IMG/VR virus record: IMGVR_UViG_3300047667_001319
Location: 1 to 23,200 of that record
DNA from: a virus
Direction: 5' to 3' (one strand)
Length of the DNA: 23,200 nucleotides
Shown: positions 1 to 7,902 of the stretch, one piece after another
How positions within the stretch are numbered: the stretch's first letter is position 1
Layout of the letters: every line of letters begins with the position of its first letter
Program-made: the position numbers and the translations under genes
Notes under the pieces: model-generated
Told to the model about the DNA's origin: nothing
Database searches by the model: none
What the model saw: only the letters and a program-made list of their open reading frames with translations

Positions 1-218
1 AAACTGTTGGTTGAGTAGCCTTTGTCTGCAATGACCTTACCGCCCACAACAGGGGAAACGGTTACTGCAATATCAACATCTTCATCTAGCTCATCGAGCT
101 TGATCTCTTCTGATTCAGAGTTGTGAATATTGGGATAGAACATCGCCAAAAATAGCGCCTGAAACTTTTGCTTAGTCTCTACTACGCCGAGTAGATCCGC
201 TGTACCAAATGTATCCAT
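1..218 (-). CDS. Major capsid protein, lambda gpE family (partial, N-terminus)
   Basis: The gene starts at an ATG at 218 and runs off the left edge; 72 residues are visible. The start (MDTFGTADLLGVVETKQK) and the following acidic stretch resemble the N-terminus of the lambda gpE-type major capsid protein. Position supports this: it lies just downstream of the decoration protein, the lambda D-E order. A hairpin terminator separates it from the decoration gene, so its level may be set partly by read-through or by an unrecognised promoter. The call rests on the N-terminal resemblance and gene order only. Confidence 0.75.
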   Translation of the reverse strand, partial: MDTFGTADLLGVVETKQKFQALFLAMFYPNIHNSESEEIKLDELDEDVDIAVTVSPVVGGKVIADKGYSTNS

Positions 219-235
219 TTTTGTTTCTCCAGAAA

Positions 236-271
236 CAGAAAAGCCCCTGTTTTAATGCAGGGGCTTTTTAT
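236..271 (-). terminator. Intrinsic terminator between decoration and capsid genes
   Basis: On the minus strand a GCCCCTG/CAGGGGC stem (about 242-266) with flanking A/T runs forms an A-tail hairpin followed by Ts. It lies in the 72-bp gap between gpD-like and gpE-like genes. A partial terminator here would tune the ratio of the two capsid components; this is inference. Confidence 0.75.
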
Positions 272-290
272 TAATTCAATTAATTTACGA

Positions 291-635
291 TTAACCCGCA
301 GACTGCAGACTGATTGGTGTGCCGACAAATGCTGTTAGCTTTTGTGCGTCTGTTGGCGTGCCATCCCATTCGATCAAATCAACATTGAACGTGCCGCTTT
401 TGTAGGCCTGCGTCACTTCATCGCCGCCGGTTGTATCAATCGGCGCAACGGTTAAGCGCGTAGCAACTTCGCTGCCGTCTGTTTCGGTTGGGTCCCACGG
501 TACAAATTTACCCGAGGCCGCAACCTGACCAAGAGGCGACAACGCTGGAAGGTCGTGGCCTGACGCGATTGTGATTTCTGTTGTTGCTGCTTCATCACTG
601 CCTGAGAAGCGGTTATCAGGAACGTAAGTTTCCAT
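291..635 (-). CDS. Head decoration protein, lambda gpD family
   Basis: 114 aa, close to the usual 110-115 aa of the family. It shows the typical layout: a variable N-terminus, then a central GHDLPALSPLGQV segment and a C-terminal GTPISLQ-like end. gpD trimers stabilise the expanded capsid at its local three-fold positions. The ATG at 635 shares one base with the stop of the upstream protease/scaffold gene (TAATG), indicating translational coupling. Family and genome position agree. Confidence 0.88.
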   Translation of the reverse strand: METYVPDNRFSGSDEAATTEITIASGHDLPALSPLGQVAASGKFVPWDPTETDGSEVATRLTVAPIDTTGGDEVTQAYKSGTFNVDLIEWDGTPTDAQKLTAFVGTPISLQSAG

Positions 636-1063
636 TATTTATCACCTGTTACTTTTTCGTAGTTTGCAACCAGAGAATTACCCGGTTGCGCCGTGGTTGC
701 TTGATCCGCCCCGATATTAGGCGCTTGCTCATTAGCCATTGCGTCAGCTAGGGCATTACCCATATCAGAAGCGTCCGCCTTGGCGATCTCTACCGTTGCC
801 AGTAGCGCTTTAGCATTGTCCACACTCATGGAAGTATTGAATGCTAAGTGATTAGCGGTTGCCTCGCGGCCCTTCGCCTCTTCACACTGCATAATGCCTG
901 CAATACGCGCCTGCATTTGTGCCGCTGCATCTGGCTCGTTATCGCCTGAAGACTCAGTCACCGGAGTATTTTCCGATGCCTGAACTGTTGGCGCATCTTC
1001 ACCCGCCGCAGGGCCGGTTGCGTTGGGCGTTTCCGCCGCTGGTTTAACGTCTGTTTTAGACAT
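635..1063 (-). CDS. Nested scaffolding protein (lambda Nu3-like) from an internal start
   Basis: In frame with the protease gene, an ATG at 1063 (MSKTDVKPAAETPNA) is preceded by AGGAGCGAGT, a strong ribosome binding site at ideal distance. It would give 142 aa, acidic and Ala/Glu-rich, with a helical central part. This is the arrangement known for lambda C and Nu3, where the scaffold is the C-terminal part of the protease translated separately. Evidence is the ribosome site, composition and family precedent. Confidence 0.75.
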   Translation of the reverse strand: MSKTDVKPAAETPNATGPAAGEDAPTVQASENTPVTESSGDNEPDAAAQMQARIAGIMQCEEAKGREATANHLAFNTSMSVDNAKALLATVEIAKADASDMGNALADAMANEQAPNIGADQATTAQPGNSLVANYEKVTGDK

Positions 1064-2029
1064 ACTCGCTCCTATTGAGATTGTTCTGCCCTGCGTGGAC
1101 AGCTGTTCTGAGAAAATAGATACCGCATCGATACCGTTTACCAATTCATCCGCAAAGCCGACATCTACCGCCGCTTGACCGCGATACACTGCCGCTTCGG
1201 TCGCTAAGACTGCATTAACATCAAGCCCCATATGATCGGCCACCAGTTGCGCAAATTCGTTACGTAGGCCGTCAGATTCCGCTTGAAAACGATCTAGCAC
1301 ATCAGCACCCAGCGCCTCATAGGGATTACCATCGACTTTATGCGCACCAGAGTGGATAAGCGTCACTTTTACGCCGTCTTCTTCTAGCTTTTTAGACATA
1401 TCCGCATGAGCCATGACTACACCAACCGAGCCTGCTATGCCGGTTTGAGTAATTAAACGGCGATGCGCAGAGCTTGCCAGCGCCATACCTGCACTACAGT
1501 TCATGTCGTAGCAGAGAGACCAGAGCCGCTTTCCTGCCTTATCTGCCATCACTCTTAATGCTTGCGATGCATCAAAACAGCCAGAGACCTCACCACCAGG
1601 CGTATCGTTATCCAACAGAACCCCCAAAACTGCAGAGTCTGCAAACGCTAACGATGCCCGCTGAATAATGCTGTCATAACCCGTCATACCACTAAATGAG
1701 TTTAAATAACCCGACTTATGAACCAGCGTGCCTTTAACCGGCAAAATAGCTACACCGCTTACAACGTGATATATAACTTCTTTTTCGCCATATCGATTAA
1801 GCCGCGTTCGGGTTACTGTTTCGCCGCCACTATCTAGTCGCTGACTACCACCCCACGCCGCCGCCGACTGCCGCATTTTCTCACCCGTAAGGATGGTGCC
1901 TTCGTTGTCTTGCAGTTCTAAAATGCCCAGCCGTGGCGCTAGCGCACTAAAAAAAGTGCGCGCGTATCCAGGCTCTAACAGTAGAGGCGTGTTAAGCACT
2001 CTACTGGCTATATGTGCCATGTTTTTCAT
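635..2029 (-). CDS. Head maturation protease, S49/SppA family (lambda gpC-like) with C-terminal scaffold region
   Basis: 464 aa from the ATG at 2029. The N-terminus (MAHIASRVLNTPLLLEPGYA) matches the start of lambda gpC-type proteases. The S49 core includes a likely catalytic Ser179 in CSAGMALAS and Lys231 in GAHKVDGNP. After about residue 320 the protein becomes acidic and alanine-rich, as expected for the scaffold part. The start at 2029 is chosen because AGGAAA lies just upstream and because an in-frame extension to 2086 would run through a terminator hairpin. The enzyme cleaves capsid components inside the prohead. A nested scaffold gene uses an internal start (separate entry). Confidence 0.92.
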   Translation of the reverse strand: MKNMAHIASRVLNTPLLLEPGYARTFFSALAPRLGILELQDNEGTILTGEKMRQSAAAWGGSQRLDSGGETVTRTRLNRYGEKEVIYHVVSGVAILPVKGTLVHKSGYLNSFSGMTGYDSIIQRASLAFADSAVLGVLLDNDTPGGEVSGCFDASQALRVMADKAGKRLWSLCYDMNCSAGMALASSAHRRLITQTGIAGSVGVVMAHADMSKKLEEDGVKVTLIHSGAHKVDGNPYEALGADVLDRFQAESDGLRNEFAQLVADHMGLDVNAVLATEAAVYRGQAAVDVGFADELVNGIDAVSIFSEQLSTQGRTISIGASMSKTDVKPAAETPNATGPAAGEDAPTVQASENTPVTESSGDNEPDAAAQMQARIAGIMQCEEAKGREATANHLAFNTSMSVDNAKALLATVEIAKADASDMGNALADAMANEQAPNIGADQATTAQPGNSLVANYEKVTGDK

Positions 2030-2053
2030 TGTTTGGTTTCCTGAATTGCAGGC

Positions 2054-2084
2054 ATAAAAAAACCCGCACGGGGCGGGCTTTATC
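2054..2084 (-). terminator. Intrinsic terminator between portal and protease genes
   Basis: Minus-strand reading gives AAAGCCCGCCCCGTGCGGG followed by a run of seven Ts. The hairpin sits in the short gap between the portal stop (2102) and the protease start (2029), and argues against a protease start further upstream. Confidence 0.75.
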
Positions 2085-2101
2085 ATTATAAAAATAAGCA
2101 G

Positions 2102-3688
2102 CTAAGCCGCCGCCGAACTGTCCGGCAGATCCTCTGCAAATTTATCGTTTTGCAACCAAGCCGGTTTTGGCAGGCCAGCCGCAGCGCGTTCGTTTTGCTC
2201 TCGCACTTGTTGCTTAAAGACTTCTTGATAATCAAGCCCCATTTGTGCGAGCTCTTTCTCGTACGTGCTAAAGCCGTATTCAACGCGCATGACGGCTTCT
2301 TTTACGTCTTTGAGGCCGTCGATTGCGAGGCGACCTGTGCCGATAAACTCGCAGTTACACCATGCGCCGCGCGCTTCGTAGAAATTTCGCTTAGCACCTT
2401 TGGGCAGTTTGACAATACCGCTATGCAGGACATCTTCTAAAAACAAGCCAAAGATGATTGCACCTTTGCGGGCGGGGATGATTTTTCGCCGCCCCATAAA
2501 GTAGCGCCACTGCTCTAGCATTGACGCCCGCGCGGTGCTGTATGACAAGCCCGAGAAATCTTTGCTTAACCCTTCTTTTGAGAGGTTGAGCCCTGCCGCG
2601 ATCCAGCCAAGTACGCCGCTTTCTAGTTCAGAATAGCCATTATCTACGTTGCCACTGGTGCGCAGGTTTAGGCGTTCATTAGGCAGTAGCTGCAACGCTT
2701 TAACACCGTCACCGATATTAAGCGCCCCGCCTCTAAAGTTGTTAACGGCCAGCATGTAGCTCTCTAGCGTCGCCTCAGTGGAGTCACCCCCAATCAACGC
2801 CATGCCTGCATCTGGACCTAGTTCAGATTCCAGTGTTACTGCATACATTGCGTTAACGATGGCGTTTTGCAACTTGGTATGGTGCATTTTCGGCAGTATT
2901 TGCAGCTGCTCTAATACGCTAAGAAACTGGTTTGCACCGCGCGTTTGGCCGTCTTCTGTTGGTTCAAATATGTGGATTATTTGAGGCCGACCAAAACTGG
3001 TTTCACGGTTGATGCGCTTCCAGCTATGGCCCATACCATCGCCTAGCCCGTAGGCTGAGGTTTGGCCTTCGCGGATGTTGTACGCTAATGCCGCACCGTG
3101 GGCGTCAAATTCGATACCGCCGTGCATCGAGTCTGTATCCATGCTGTTGCTAGGGTTACAAACCCGCTTTGGCGATATGGATTTAATGCAGGTTTTAATT
3201 AACGATCCCGGTCGGTCAATCCATTCAGCTGCTGCAAAATCCTCGCCCAGTCGGGTATGAATACTGACCGTTTCACGCATCATCATTGTGAATGTGCGTT
3301 TACGTTCTGCATCTAAATAGCAGCCGGTTGGATCTTCTGCTACTTCACGCCAAAGCTCTTCTACATCACGAATAAACGCGATTGCGTCATCCTCGTTAAC
3401 ACCGAGCGTTTCCCAGCGCGGCTTGTAACTTAACCGGAAGCTATCACCGACGATGTTATCAATGTGTAGCTGTACGCCGTTGGCCGCAAATGCATTGTTA
3501 CGCACAACATCTTCAGCACGGGCGTTACCCATTTTAAGGTCGGGCAGCAGTGCGGCATCCGCTGTTTTAAGACCGGGATACCATTTTGATAATTGGCCAC
3601 CATGCCCAGCACCCGCACCTTGGTATGCGCTCATGCTTTGCCGCAGCGGTGCGCCATCCAGCCCGACGATTGCTTGAGGATCATTCAT
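2102..3688 (-). CDS. Portal protein, lambda family (gpB-like)
   Basis: 528 aa, the usual size for lambda-type portals. Conserved features include the N-terminal region with ARAEDVVRNNAFAANGVQ, the DPTGCYLDAERKRTF segment, and HIFEPTEDGQTRGANQFL, all characteristic of the phage_portal_2 family. The portal forms the dodecameric ring through which DNA enters the head. The ATG shares a 4-bp ATGA overlap with the gpW stop, so the two are translationally coupled. The C-terminus (about residues 480-528) is Ala/Gln-rich and probably variable. Confidence 0.94.
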   Translation of the reverse strand: MNDPQAIVGLDGAPLRQSMSAYQGAGAGHGGQLSKWYPGLKTADAALLPDLKMGNARAEDVVRNNAFAANGVQLHIDNIVGDSFRLSYKPRWETLGVNEDDAIAFIRDVEELWREVAEDPTGCYLDAERKRTFTMMMRETVSIHTRLGEDFAAAEWIDRPGSLIKTCIKSISPKRVCNPSNSMDTDSMHGGIEFDAHGAALAYNIREGQTSAYGLGDGMGHSWKRINRETSFGRPQIIHIFEPTEDGQTRGANQFLSVLEQLQILPKMHHTKLQNAIVNAMYAVTLESELGPDAGMALIGGDSTEATLESYMLAVNNFRGGALNIGDGVKALQLLPNERLNLRTSGNVDNGYSELESGVLGWIAAGLNLSKEGLSKDFSGLSYSTARASMLEQWRYFMGRRKIIPARKGAIIFGLFLEDVLHSGIVKLPKGAKRNFYEARGAWCNCEFIGTGRLAIDGLKDVKEAVMRVEYGFSTYEKELAQMGLDYQEVFKQQVREQNERAAAGLPKPAWLQNDKFAEDLPDSSAAA

Positions 3689-3888
3689 AAATAAACCCCC
3701 ATTGGTCGGCGTAGTTTGCCGCTGCCGAGCTCTGATTCTAACTGCTGAATGTAGCTTTCTAATTGATAAAGGTTGGCTTGGTTATACTCAACAGAACGCC
3801 CATCTTTTTGCACTTTAACGGCCTTTGTGCCGGTTATAATCTGGTGTTTTGCTAGCCGAGCTTGTTCTAATTGAGTTTGTGTTGCCAT
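3685..3888 (-). CDS. Head-tail joining / head completion protein, gpW family
   Basis: 67 aa from the ATG at 3888 (MATQTQLEQARLAKHQ). The pattern ITGTKAVKVQKDGRSVEY followed by a Gln/Leu-rich helix aligns by eye with lambda gpW, which starts at the equivalent residue. A second in-frame ATG at 3900 would add four residues and overlap the terminase stop; the downstream start fits the family length better. gpW closes the portal vertex after packaging and prepares it for tail attachment. It sits between terminase and portal, as in lambda. Confidence 0.9.
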   Translation of the reverse strand: MATQTQLEQARLAKHQIITGTKAVKVQKDGRSVEYNQANLYQLESYIQQLESELGSGKLRRPMGVYL

Positions 3889-3892
3889 CGTT

Positions 3893-6019
3893 TTACCCAT
3901 TCATCATGCGGCCCAGCTCTTTAAGAGAAAGACCTTGTTTTTTCGGTGTTGGTTTTGGTTGTTGCAGCGCTTCTGGTTTAGATTCCTGCAGCAATTCAGC
4001 ACCGCTTTCATACGCTGTATCAGTATCAATGCTTGGTCGATGATCGATACTTGTTATCAGATCATCCGGCGATTGATCGCCCAGCATATCGACTTGTATT
4101 AATGCGGCGCGCTTTGCTTCCCACCATGATTTCTTTTTAAGGTGCAGTTTTTCAACCATTGCGCAGTGGATCAGATAACATTCGCAATCCCATGCCTCGA
4201 TAGCTGTACCTGATTTTTGTTGCCAAACCATTTTGCCGCGTTGAGTACGCGACGGCGCTTTGACCTCGCCCGTTAGCTGATCAAAATAATCAGTACGGAC
4301 CGATTCATAAAAATGCATTCGACCTGCGCCCGTGCCAGATAATTTCAACCGCCCCGCAAGCGTATCCTTGGATAACTGCGTACCAACTCGCCAAAGCTCT
4401 AAACCAAATCGATCTGCCTTAGTTTTAGTTGCGTTTAGGTCAATACGGCGGGGAAGTGAAACAATCGGCGCATCAGCTGAAGTAGCACCTTTGATTGCGC
4501 GGATTTTTACGCCTTTACCCTGTCTTGATCGCACATATGAGTACGTAGCACCCTGAGTTACACCGTCACTGGTATCAATCTCCATTGCATCAATGGGAAT
4601 AAACGCCCCGCACTCATGCTGATAGCAACCAAATACCATGCGATCTAGCTCAGACCAGACTGGATCGTTAATGTCGTTAATGTCGTTTTTGGCCCAAATT
4701 TCACCGAAGAAAACGAGCCAACTTTCTTGTGCTTCGCCGTAGGCTCTAATAACGATTGCAAGACGATCTCGCTGTACGTCAACCGTCATCAGCAATACTA
4801 AGCCACCATCTGGAACAACCAGCTCTTGATAATCTTCTGCTTTAGCCCGCAATTCATCAGCCGTGGCGTTATCGTCTTTGTATTCGTAACTTTGGCCAAG
4901 CTTCTGGTTTGTGAATTTAATCAGTAGGTTTTGGTTGCCTTTTTCTGACTCTGCCTTGGCTGAGAGATATTCTTTAACAACATCAGCTAAGCTAGTACCT
5001 GGCATACAAACGTACAGCTCAGACAGACCCATAAAACCAGCTTTGCCTGTAAATTTTGCTGTAGGCGTCCAGCCCGCGTTAACGTCACCTCTGTTATATG
5101 CATCAAAACAGGTGCTTCTTATGTTCGTTTGGCGCTGATAATCATCCCATTCCGTGCCGCAATGCGGGCAGACATAAACCGCTGTATCAGGATCAGCTTT
5201 GCCGTAAATAGGATGGCTAGAATCTAGGTTATCAGTACTCCAAACAACGTTTGCAAAATCAAGCACATGCGAATCACCGCACTCATGACAAACAACAGAA
5301 AGCACCCTCTTATCAGTTTGCTCTAATCGAGCCTCTGTTTTTGACAACCCCTTTACTGCAGGCGTTCCACCTACAACAAGCAGCGACCCGATATAACGCT
5401 TTAATCGCTCCTCAATATTACCAATCGCGTCACCCTGACCCGCTACGTTATCAGCAGTATCATCTGGTTCCTCAACAATCCCCAGCCCAACCTTGGACGT
5501 GGATTTTACGTTACCCGGCGAATTAGAGCCGACCAATTTAATAAACCCGCCAGGGAAAGATCGGTTATCCCAGCGCGCCCCTGACTTACGGGAGGTGCTA
5601 ACATCCATCCGACCATTAACCGATGGATTATCCTGAGCAGTTGGCAAAAACTTCTCATCGTGAAAGTTTTTCGCATCACCTGTTTTTGCAAATAACGCTA
5701 GGATCGGGCAGGGATTAAACTCGCCCTCAGCAATCGTTTTACAGATAACACCAAGCAAGAAAAACGTCCAACCAATTTGAGCCGCCTTCATTAGATCAAC
5801 TTCATTAACCGACGGATCATCAAACGGCGCACAAACACCCAAGAAATAAGGGGTGTAATAAAAATCGTATTCACCAAAGTCAGGCAATACAAACTGTGTT
5901 TCTAAATATTCCTTTGTACTAAGTTTCTTCGGCGGATTGAACAGCTCCGCCACTCTCGCCGTCACTTCCGCCAAGTTTGAGCGCATAGTCTCTAACTCGT
6001 TCGATTGCAGCTCCAGCAT
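3893..6019 (-). CDS. Terminase large subunit, lambda gpA family
   Basis: 708 aa. A degenerate Walker A-like segment is at about residues 77-84 (MKAAQIGW), an acidic Walker B-like segment at 177-187 (VGLGIVEEPDD), and a GGTP motif at 217-220. Two CxxC pairs follow (CHECG at 244-248, CPHCG at 284-288), typical of the zinc-ribbon of gpA proteins. The C-terminal half should hold the nuclease (LLMTVDVQRDRLAIVI). The enzyme cuts at cos and pumps DNA into the prohead. The first ATG overlaps the small subunit gene by about 100 bp; the ATG at 5986 would shorten this to about 68 bp and is a reasonable alternative start. Confidence 0.95.
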   Translation of the reverse strand: MLELQSNELETMRSNLAEVTARVAELFNPPKKLSTKEYLETQFVLPDFGEYDFYYTPYFLGVCAPFDDPSVNEVDLMKAAQIGWTFFLLGVICKTIAEGEFNPCPILALFAKTGDAKNFHDEKFLPTAQDNPSVNGRMDVSTSRKSGARWDNRSFPGGFIKLVGSNSPGNVKSTSKVGLGIVEEPDDTADNVAGQGDAIGNIEERLKRYIGSLLVVGGTPAVKGLSKTEARLEQTDKRVLSVVCHECGDSHVLDFANVVWSTDNLDSSHPIYGKADPDTAVYVCPHCGTEWDDYQRQTNIRSTCFDAYNRGDVNAGWTPTAKFTGKAGFMGLSELYVCMPGTSLADVVKEYLSAKAESEKGNQNLLIKFTNQKLGQSYEYKDDNATADELRAKAEDYQELVVPDGGLVLLMTVDVQRDRLAIVIRAYGEAQESWLVFFGEIWAKNDINDINDPVWSELDRMVFGCYQHECGAFIPIDAMEIDTSDGVTQGATYSYVRSRQGKGVKIRAIKGATSADAPIVSLPRRIDLNATKTKADRFGLELWRVGTQLSKDTLAGRLKLSGTGAGRMHFYESVRTDYFDQLTGEVKAPSRTQRGKMVWQQKSGTAIEAWDCECYLIHCAMVEKLHLKKKSWWEAKRAALIQVDMLGDQSPDDLITSIDHRPSIDTDTAYESGAELLQESKPEALQQPKPTPKKQGLSLKELGRMMNG

Positions 6020-6440
6020 GTTTTTCCACCATTTCCGGAGGAAGCTCTACTTCTAACTGATTATTCATATCATCACGTAAACGCTCAAACGACTGCCTAA
6101 ACTGTCGTGTCGCATACATCGACCAATCAGCTAAAAAACTATAAGCCTCTTCCCTATTTATCGTATTCTCTAATTTTTCGTGATAGTCCAAACGCATCAG
6201 CGCCGTTTTAGTTTTCTTTTCTTCATACGTGGCCTGAGCGACATCAACCTGCCCCTCACCACCTCGACCCGCAGCCTGATCTCTCAACTGATCACAATAC
6301 TCAGTCAGCCATTCACCAAACGTTGCGCCCTCAGATAAATTCCCCTTTTCAATCTGCTTGCTAATCGCCTGTTGCGAAACACCAACCAACCGAGCAAATG
6401 CTGTTTGACTAGCTTTAGCATTCAGATTCAAAGTTTCCAT
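5919..6440 (-). CDS. Terminase small subunit, Nu1-like DNA-binding protein
   Basis: 173 aa with an N-terminal helix-turn-helix (SQTAFARLVGVSQQAISKQI, about residues 12-31), a charged linker, and a C-terminal helical part that should bind the large subunit. It sits immediately upstream of and overlapping gpA. The family recognises cos-proximal sites to start packaging. The ribosome site is weak (GGTGATTT before ATG). The RGG-rich part near residues 58-62 is ordinary linker sequence. Confidence 0.87.
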   Translation of the reverse strand: METLNLNAKASQTAFARLVGVSQQAISKQIEKGNLSEGATFGEWLTEYCDQLRDQAAGRGGEGQVDVAQATYEEKKTKTALMRLDYHEKLENTINREEAYSFLADWSMYATRQFRQSFERLRDDMNNQLEVELPPEMVEKHAGAAIERVRDYALKLGGSDGESGGAVQSAEET

Positions 6441-6594
6441 AAATCACCAACAATCAACCACTTACCACCACAACCCCCTATAGCACCAGATATCTGCGAA
6501 AATTTCGCGCTACTGTGCCCCGTATAGAGCTAGACCTCCCAAAGGACCCGTTCATTTTTCTGAGTCTGCCCAACCCCACCATAGAACCCATGCA
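6441..6594. other. Probable cos / packaging-initiation region
   Basis: Non-coding stretch directly upstream of the Nu1-like gene, the position of cos in lambda-type phages. It holds a 13-bp perfect palindrome GCGAAAATTTCGC at 6496-6508. The cut site itself cannot be located from this sequence alone. The call is mainly positional. Confidence 0.45.
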
Positions 6595-6625
6595 CAAAAA
6601 AAGCCGAGCAAAGCCCGACTTCTTT
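6594..6625 (-). terminator. Intrinsic terminator after the lysis cassette
   Basis: On the minus strand GTCGGGC-TTT-GCTCGGC forms a 7-bp stem with two G-U pairs followed by seven Ts. It lies just downstream of the Rz1-like gene, so late transcription must pass it, presumably by antitermination, to reach the packaging genes. Confidence 0.65.
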
Positions 6626-6646
6626 AAAGATCTACACTCAACCTAT

Positions 6647-6913
6647 CTATGTATCCGGTGCTGGAAGCTCCCGACTTTCGCGCCACTTGCGTATTGCTGC
6701 AAACCTATCATCACACTCATCTATCACGTCTAGCGCTGGTTCTATATATTCCACAGCATCGCCATATGTATTCAGCGGCAAAGATGGAGGCAGGCAAGGC
6801 ATTGTTAAGCTAACTGGTGGGAATTCCGGCGTACTTACCTGCTTGACGATGTATTCTGTTTTGCAGCCGCTGAGCAATAGAGCCAGGCAAAACAGCATTA
6901 GAATTTTCATCAT
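6647..6913 (-). CDS. Outer-membrane spanin lipoprotein (Rz1-like)
   Basis: 88 aa with a short hydrophobic leader and a lipobox LLLSGC ending at Cys17, then a proline-rich stretch (PEFPPVSLTMPCLPPSLP) typical of o-spanins. The start overlaps the end of the Rz-like gene in another frame by 104 bp, the classic Rz/Rz1 architecture. AAGAG precedes the start. The mature lipoprotein would be anchored in the outer membrane and pair with Rz to fuse the membranes at the end of lysis. An ATG three bases later is equally possible. Confidence 0.85.
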   Translation of the reverse strand: MMKILMLFCLALLLSGCKTEYIVKQVSTPEFPPVSLTMPCLPPSLPLNTYGDAVEYIEPALDVIDECDDRFAAIRKWRESRELPAPDT

Positions 6914-7172
6914 CGCTTAACTCTTCTTTAGTTTTTTGTTGTGACGCTCTACTCTGGCTTTCTCTGACCTGCCGCGCCTTAGCTAAATCAGCAATCAATT
7001 GCTCATCCGCTTTCTTGTTTGCTTTTAGCTTTTCTATCTGCAGATTAGCCTCATTGAATGATTGCTTATATTGCGCAACGGCTTGCTCTGCCAGTGCTTT
7101 CTGCTCAACTTGATCTAGTAGCAACCAAACACCCAGCCCTATCATTACAATAAAAAGAATATACGTACGCAT
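6810..7172 (-). CDS. Inner-membrane spanin (Rz-like)
   Basis: 120 aa from the ATG at 7172, which overlaps the holin stop by one base (TGATG). One N-terminal transmembrane segment (YILFIVMIGLGVWLLL) is followed by a long charged helix with coiled-coil character (about residues 20-90). This single-anchor plus periplasmic helix layout is that of i-spanins. The neighbouring overlapping lipoprotein gene makes the assignment firm. Confidence 0.87.
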   Translation of the reverse strand: MRTYILFIVMIGLGVWLLLDQVEQKALAEQAVAQYKQSFNEANLQIEKLKANKKADEQLIADLAKARQVRESQSRASQQKTKEELSDDENSNAVLPGSIAQRLQNRIHRQAGKYAGIPTS

Positions 7173-7489
7173 CACTTAAGCCGCCCCATAAACCATTCAC
7201 TGATCGCCCCGCCTTTTGAATCCAGCAGATTTAAAATAGGCGAAAACATAAAACCAATCGCAATCAACATTCCATCCCTGCCGGGGAAATCAGTAGGGAT
7301 AGACGGACCGATCATGATCACAGTAACCGCGCCCAGCAACACAAACATAATCAAGCCTTTTAAATTAAACGGCTTTCCCTTGTTTGAATGATGGAATAGA
7401 TAGTTAGCACCCGCGCCGATCCCGCCATGCAAACCATAAATAACGTATGACCAAAACAAATCGATCAATGGTGCCAGTAATGCCTTCAT
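7172..7489 (-). CDS. Probable holin (three hydrophobic segments)
   Basis: 105 aa from the ATG at 7489, which overlaps the upstream stop as ATGA. Hydrophobic segments lie at about residues 8-31, 46-64 and 74-89, with a charged C-terminus (EWFMGRLK). Holins form the membrane lesions that release or activate the endolysin. Size, topology and place between endolysin and spanins fit, but I do not recognise a named holin family. A longer frame to 7546 exists but would overlap the upstream gene heavily without a ribosome site. Confidence 0.65.
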   Translation of the reverse strand: MKALLAPLIDLFWSYVIYGLHGGIGAGANYLFHHSNKGKPFNLKGLIMFVLLGAVTVIMIGPSIPTDFPGRDGMLIAIGFMFSPILNLLDSKGGAISEWFMGRLK

Positions 7490-7803
7490 CCCTGCCGTCC
7501 TACTAAAAGCGATTTTTCTATATAGCGCAGCGTTGTTACTAAACACACAGCCACAAACACATCAAACAACGCCCAGTAATGAGCCAGCCACGCGCGCTTA
7601 CCTAGATCTAACGTCATCATAAACAACGATAACGAGACAGCTAACACCGAAATAGTTACAGAGAACGCCACCAAATATTGCGCAAAATTATTAACCTCTC
7701 TCGCCCGCTGCGCATGTTTAACTGCTAGCGCAACACGCCCACACCAAAACAAAACCCAGACATAAACAACAGCGACTAACAGATATGCCAACACCCGCAC
7801 CAC
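7486..7803 (-). CDS. Membrane protein of the lysis cassette (possible second holin or antiholin)
   Basis: 105 aa starting at GTG 7803. Three hydrophobic segments lie at about residues 4-22, 43-64 and 76-92, with a basic loop (KHAQRAR) after the first. The stop overlaps the next start by 4 bp, so it is translated together with the probable holin. Such paired membrane genes often act as holin and antiholin, but which is which cannot be read from the sequence. The start codon is uncertain because the upstream ribosome site is weak. Confidence 0.6.
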   Translation of the reverse strand: MVRVLAYLLVAVVYVWVLFWCGRVALAVKHAQRAREVNNFAQYLVAFSVTISVLAVSLSLFMMTLDLGKRAWLAHYWALFDVFVAVCLVTTLRYIEKSLLVGRQG

Positions 7804-7812
7804 CCACCAAAA

Positions 7813-7902
7813 CTAAATCAAACAAATAGACTGCAACGCCGGAGGCGCATAACTAATCTGCAACAAAAACCCGACACCCATCACCACAAAAACAAACTTC
7901 AT
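7813..7902 (-). CDS. 29-aa hydrophobic peptide coupled to the endolysin gene
   Basis: ATG at 7902 overlaps the endolysin stop as ATGA. The product (MKFVFVVMGVGFLLQISYAP plus nine residues) is a hydrophobic segment with a lysine at the front, resembling a signal sequence or single-span membrane peptide. No family is recognised. Precise coupling and hydrophobicity are the only evidence; it may be a small membrane regulator of lysis. Confidence 0.45.
   Translation of the reverse strand: MKFVFVVMGVGFLLQISYAPPALQSICLI

Noticed and set aside
2029-2086. Longer start for the head protease at 2086.
   Set aside because: The extension contains an intrinsic terminator and no ribosome site; the family's N-terminus starts at 2029.
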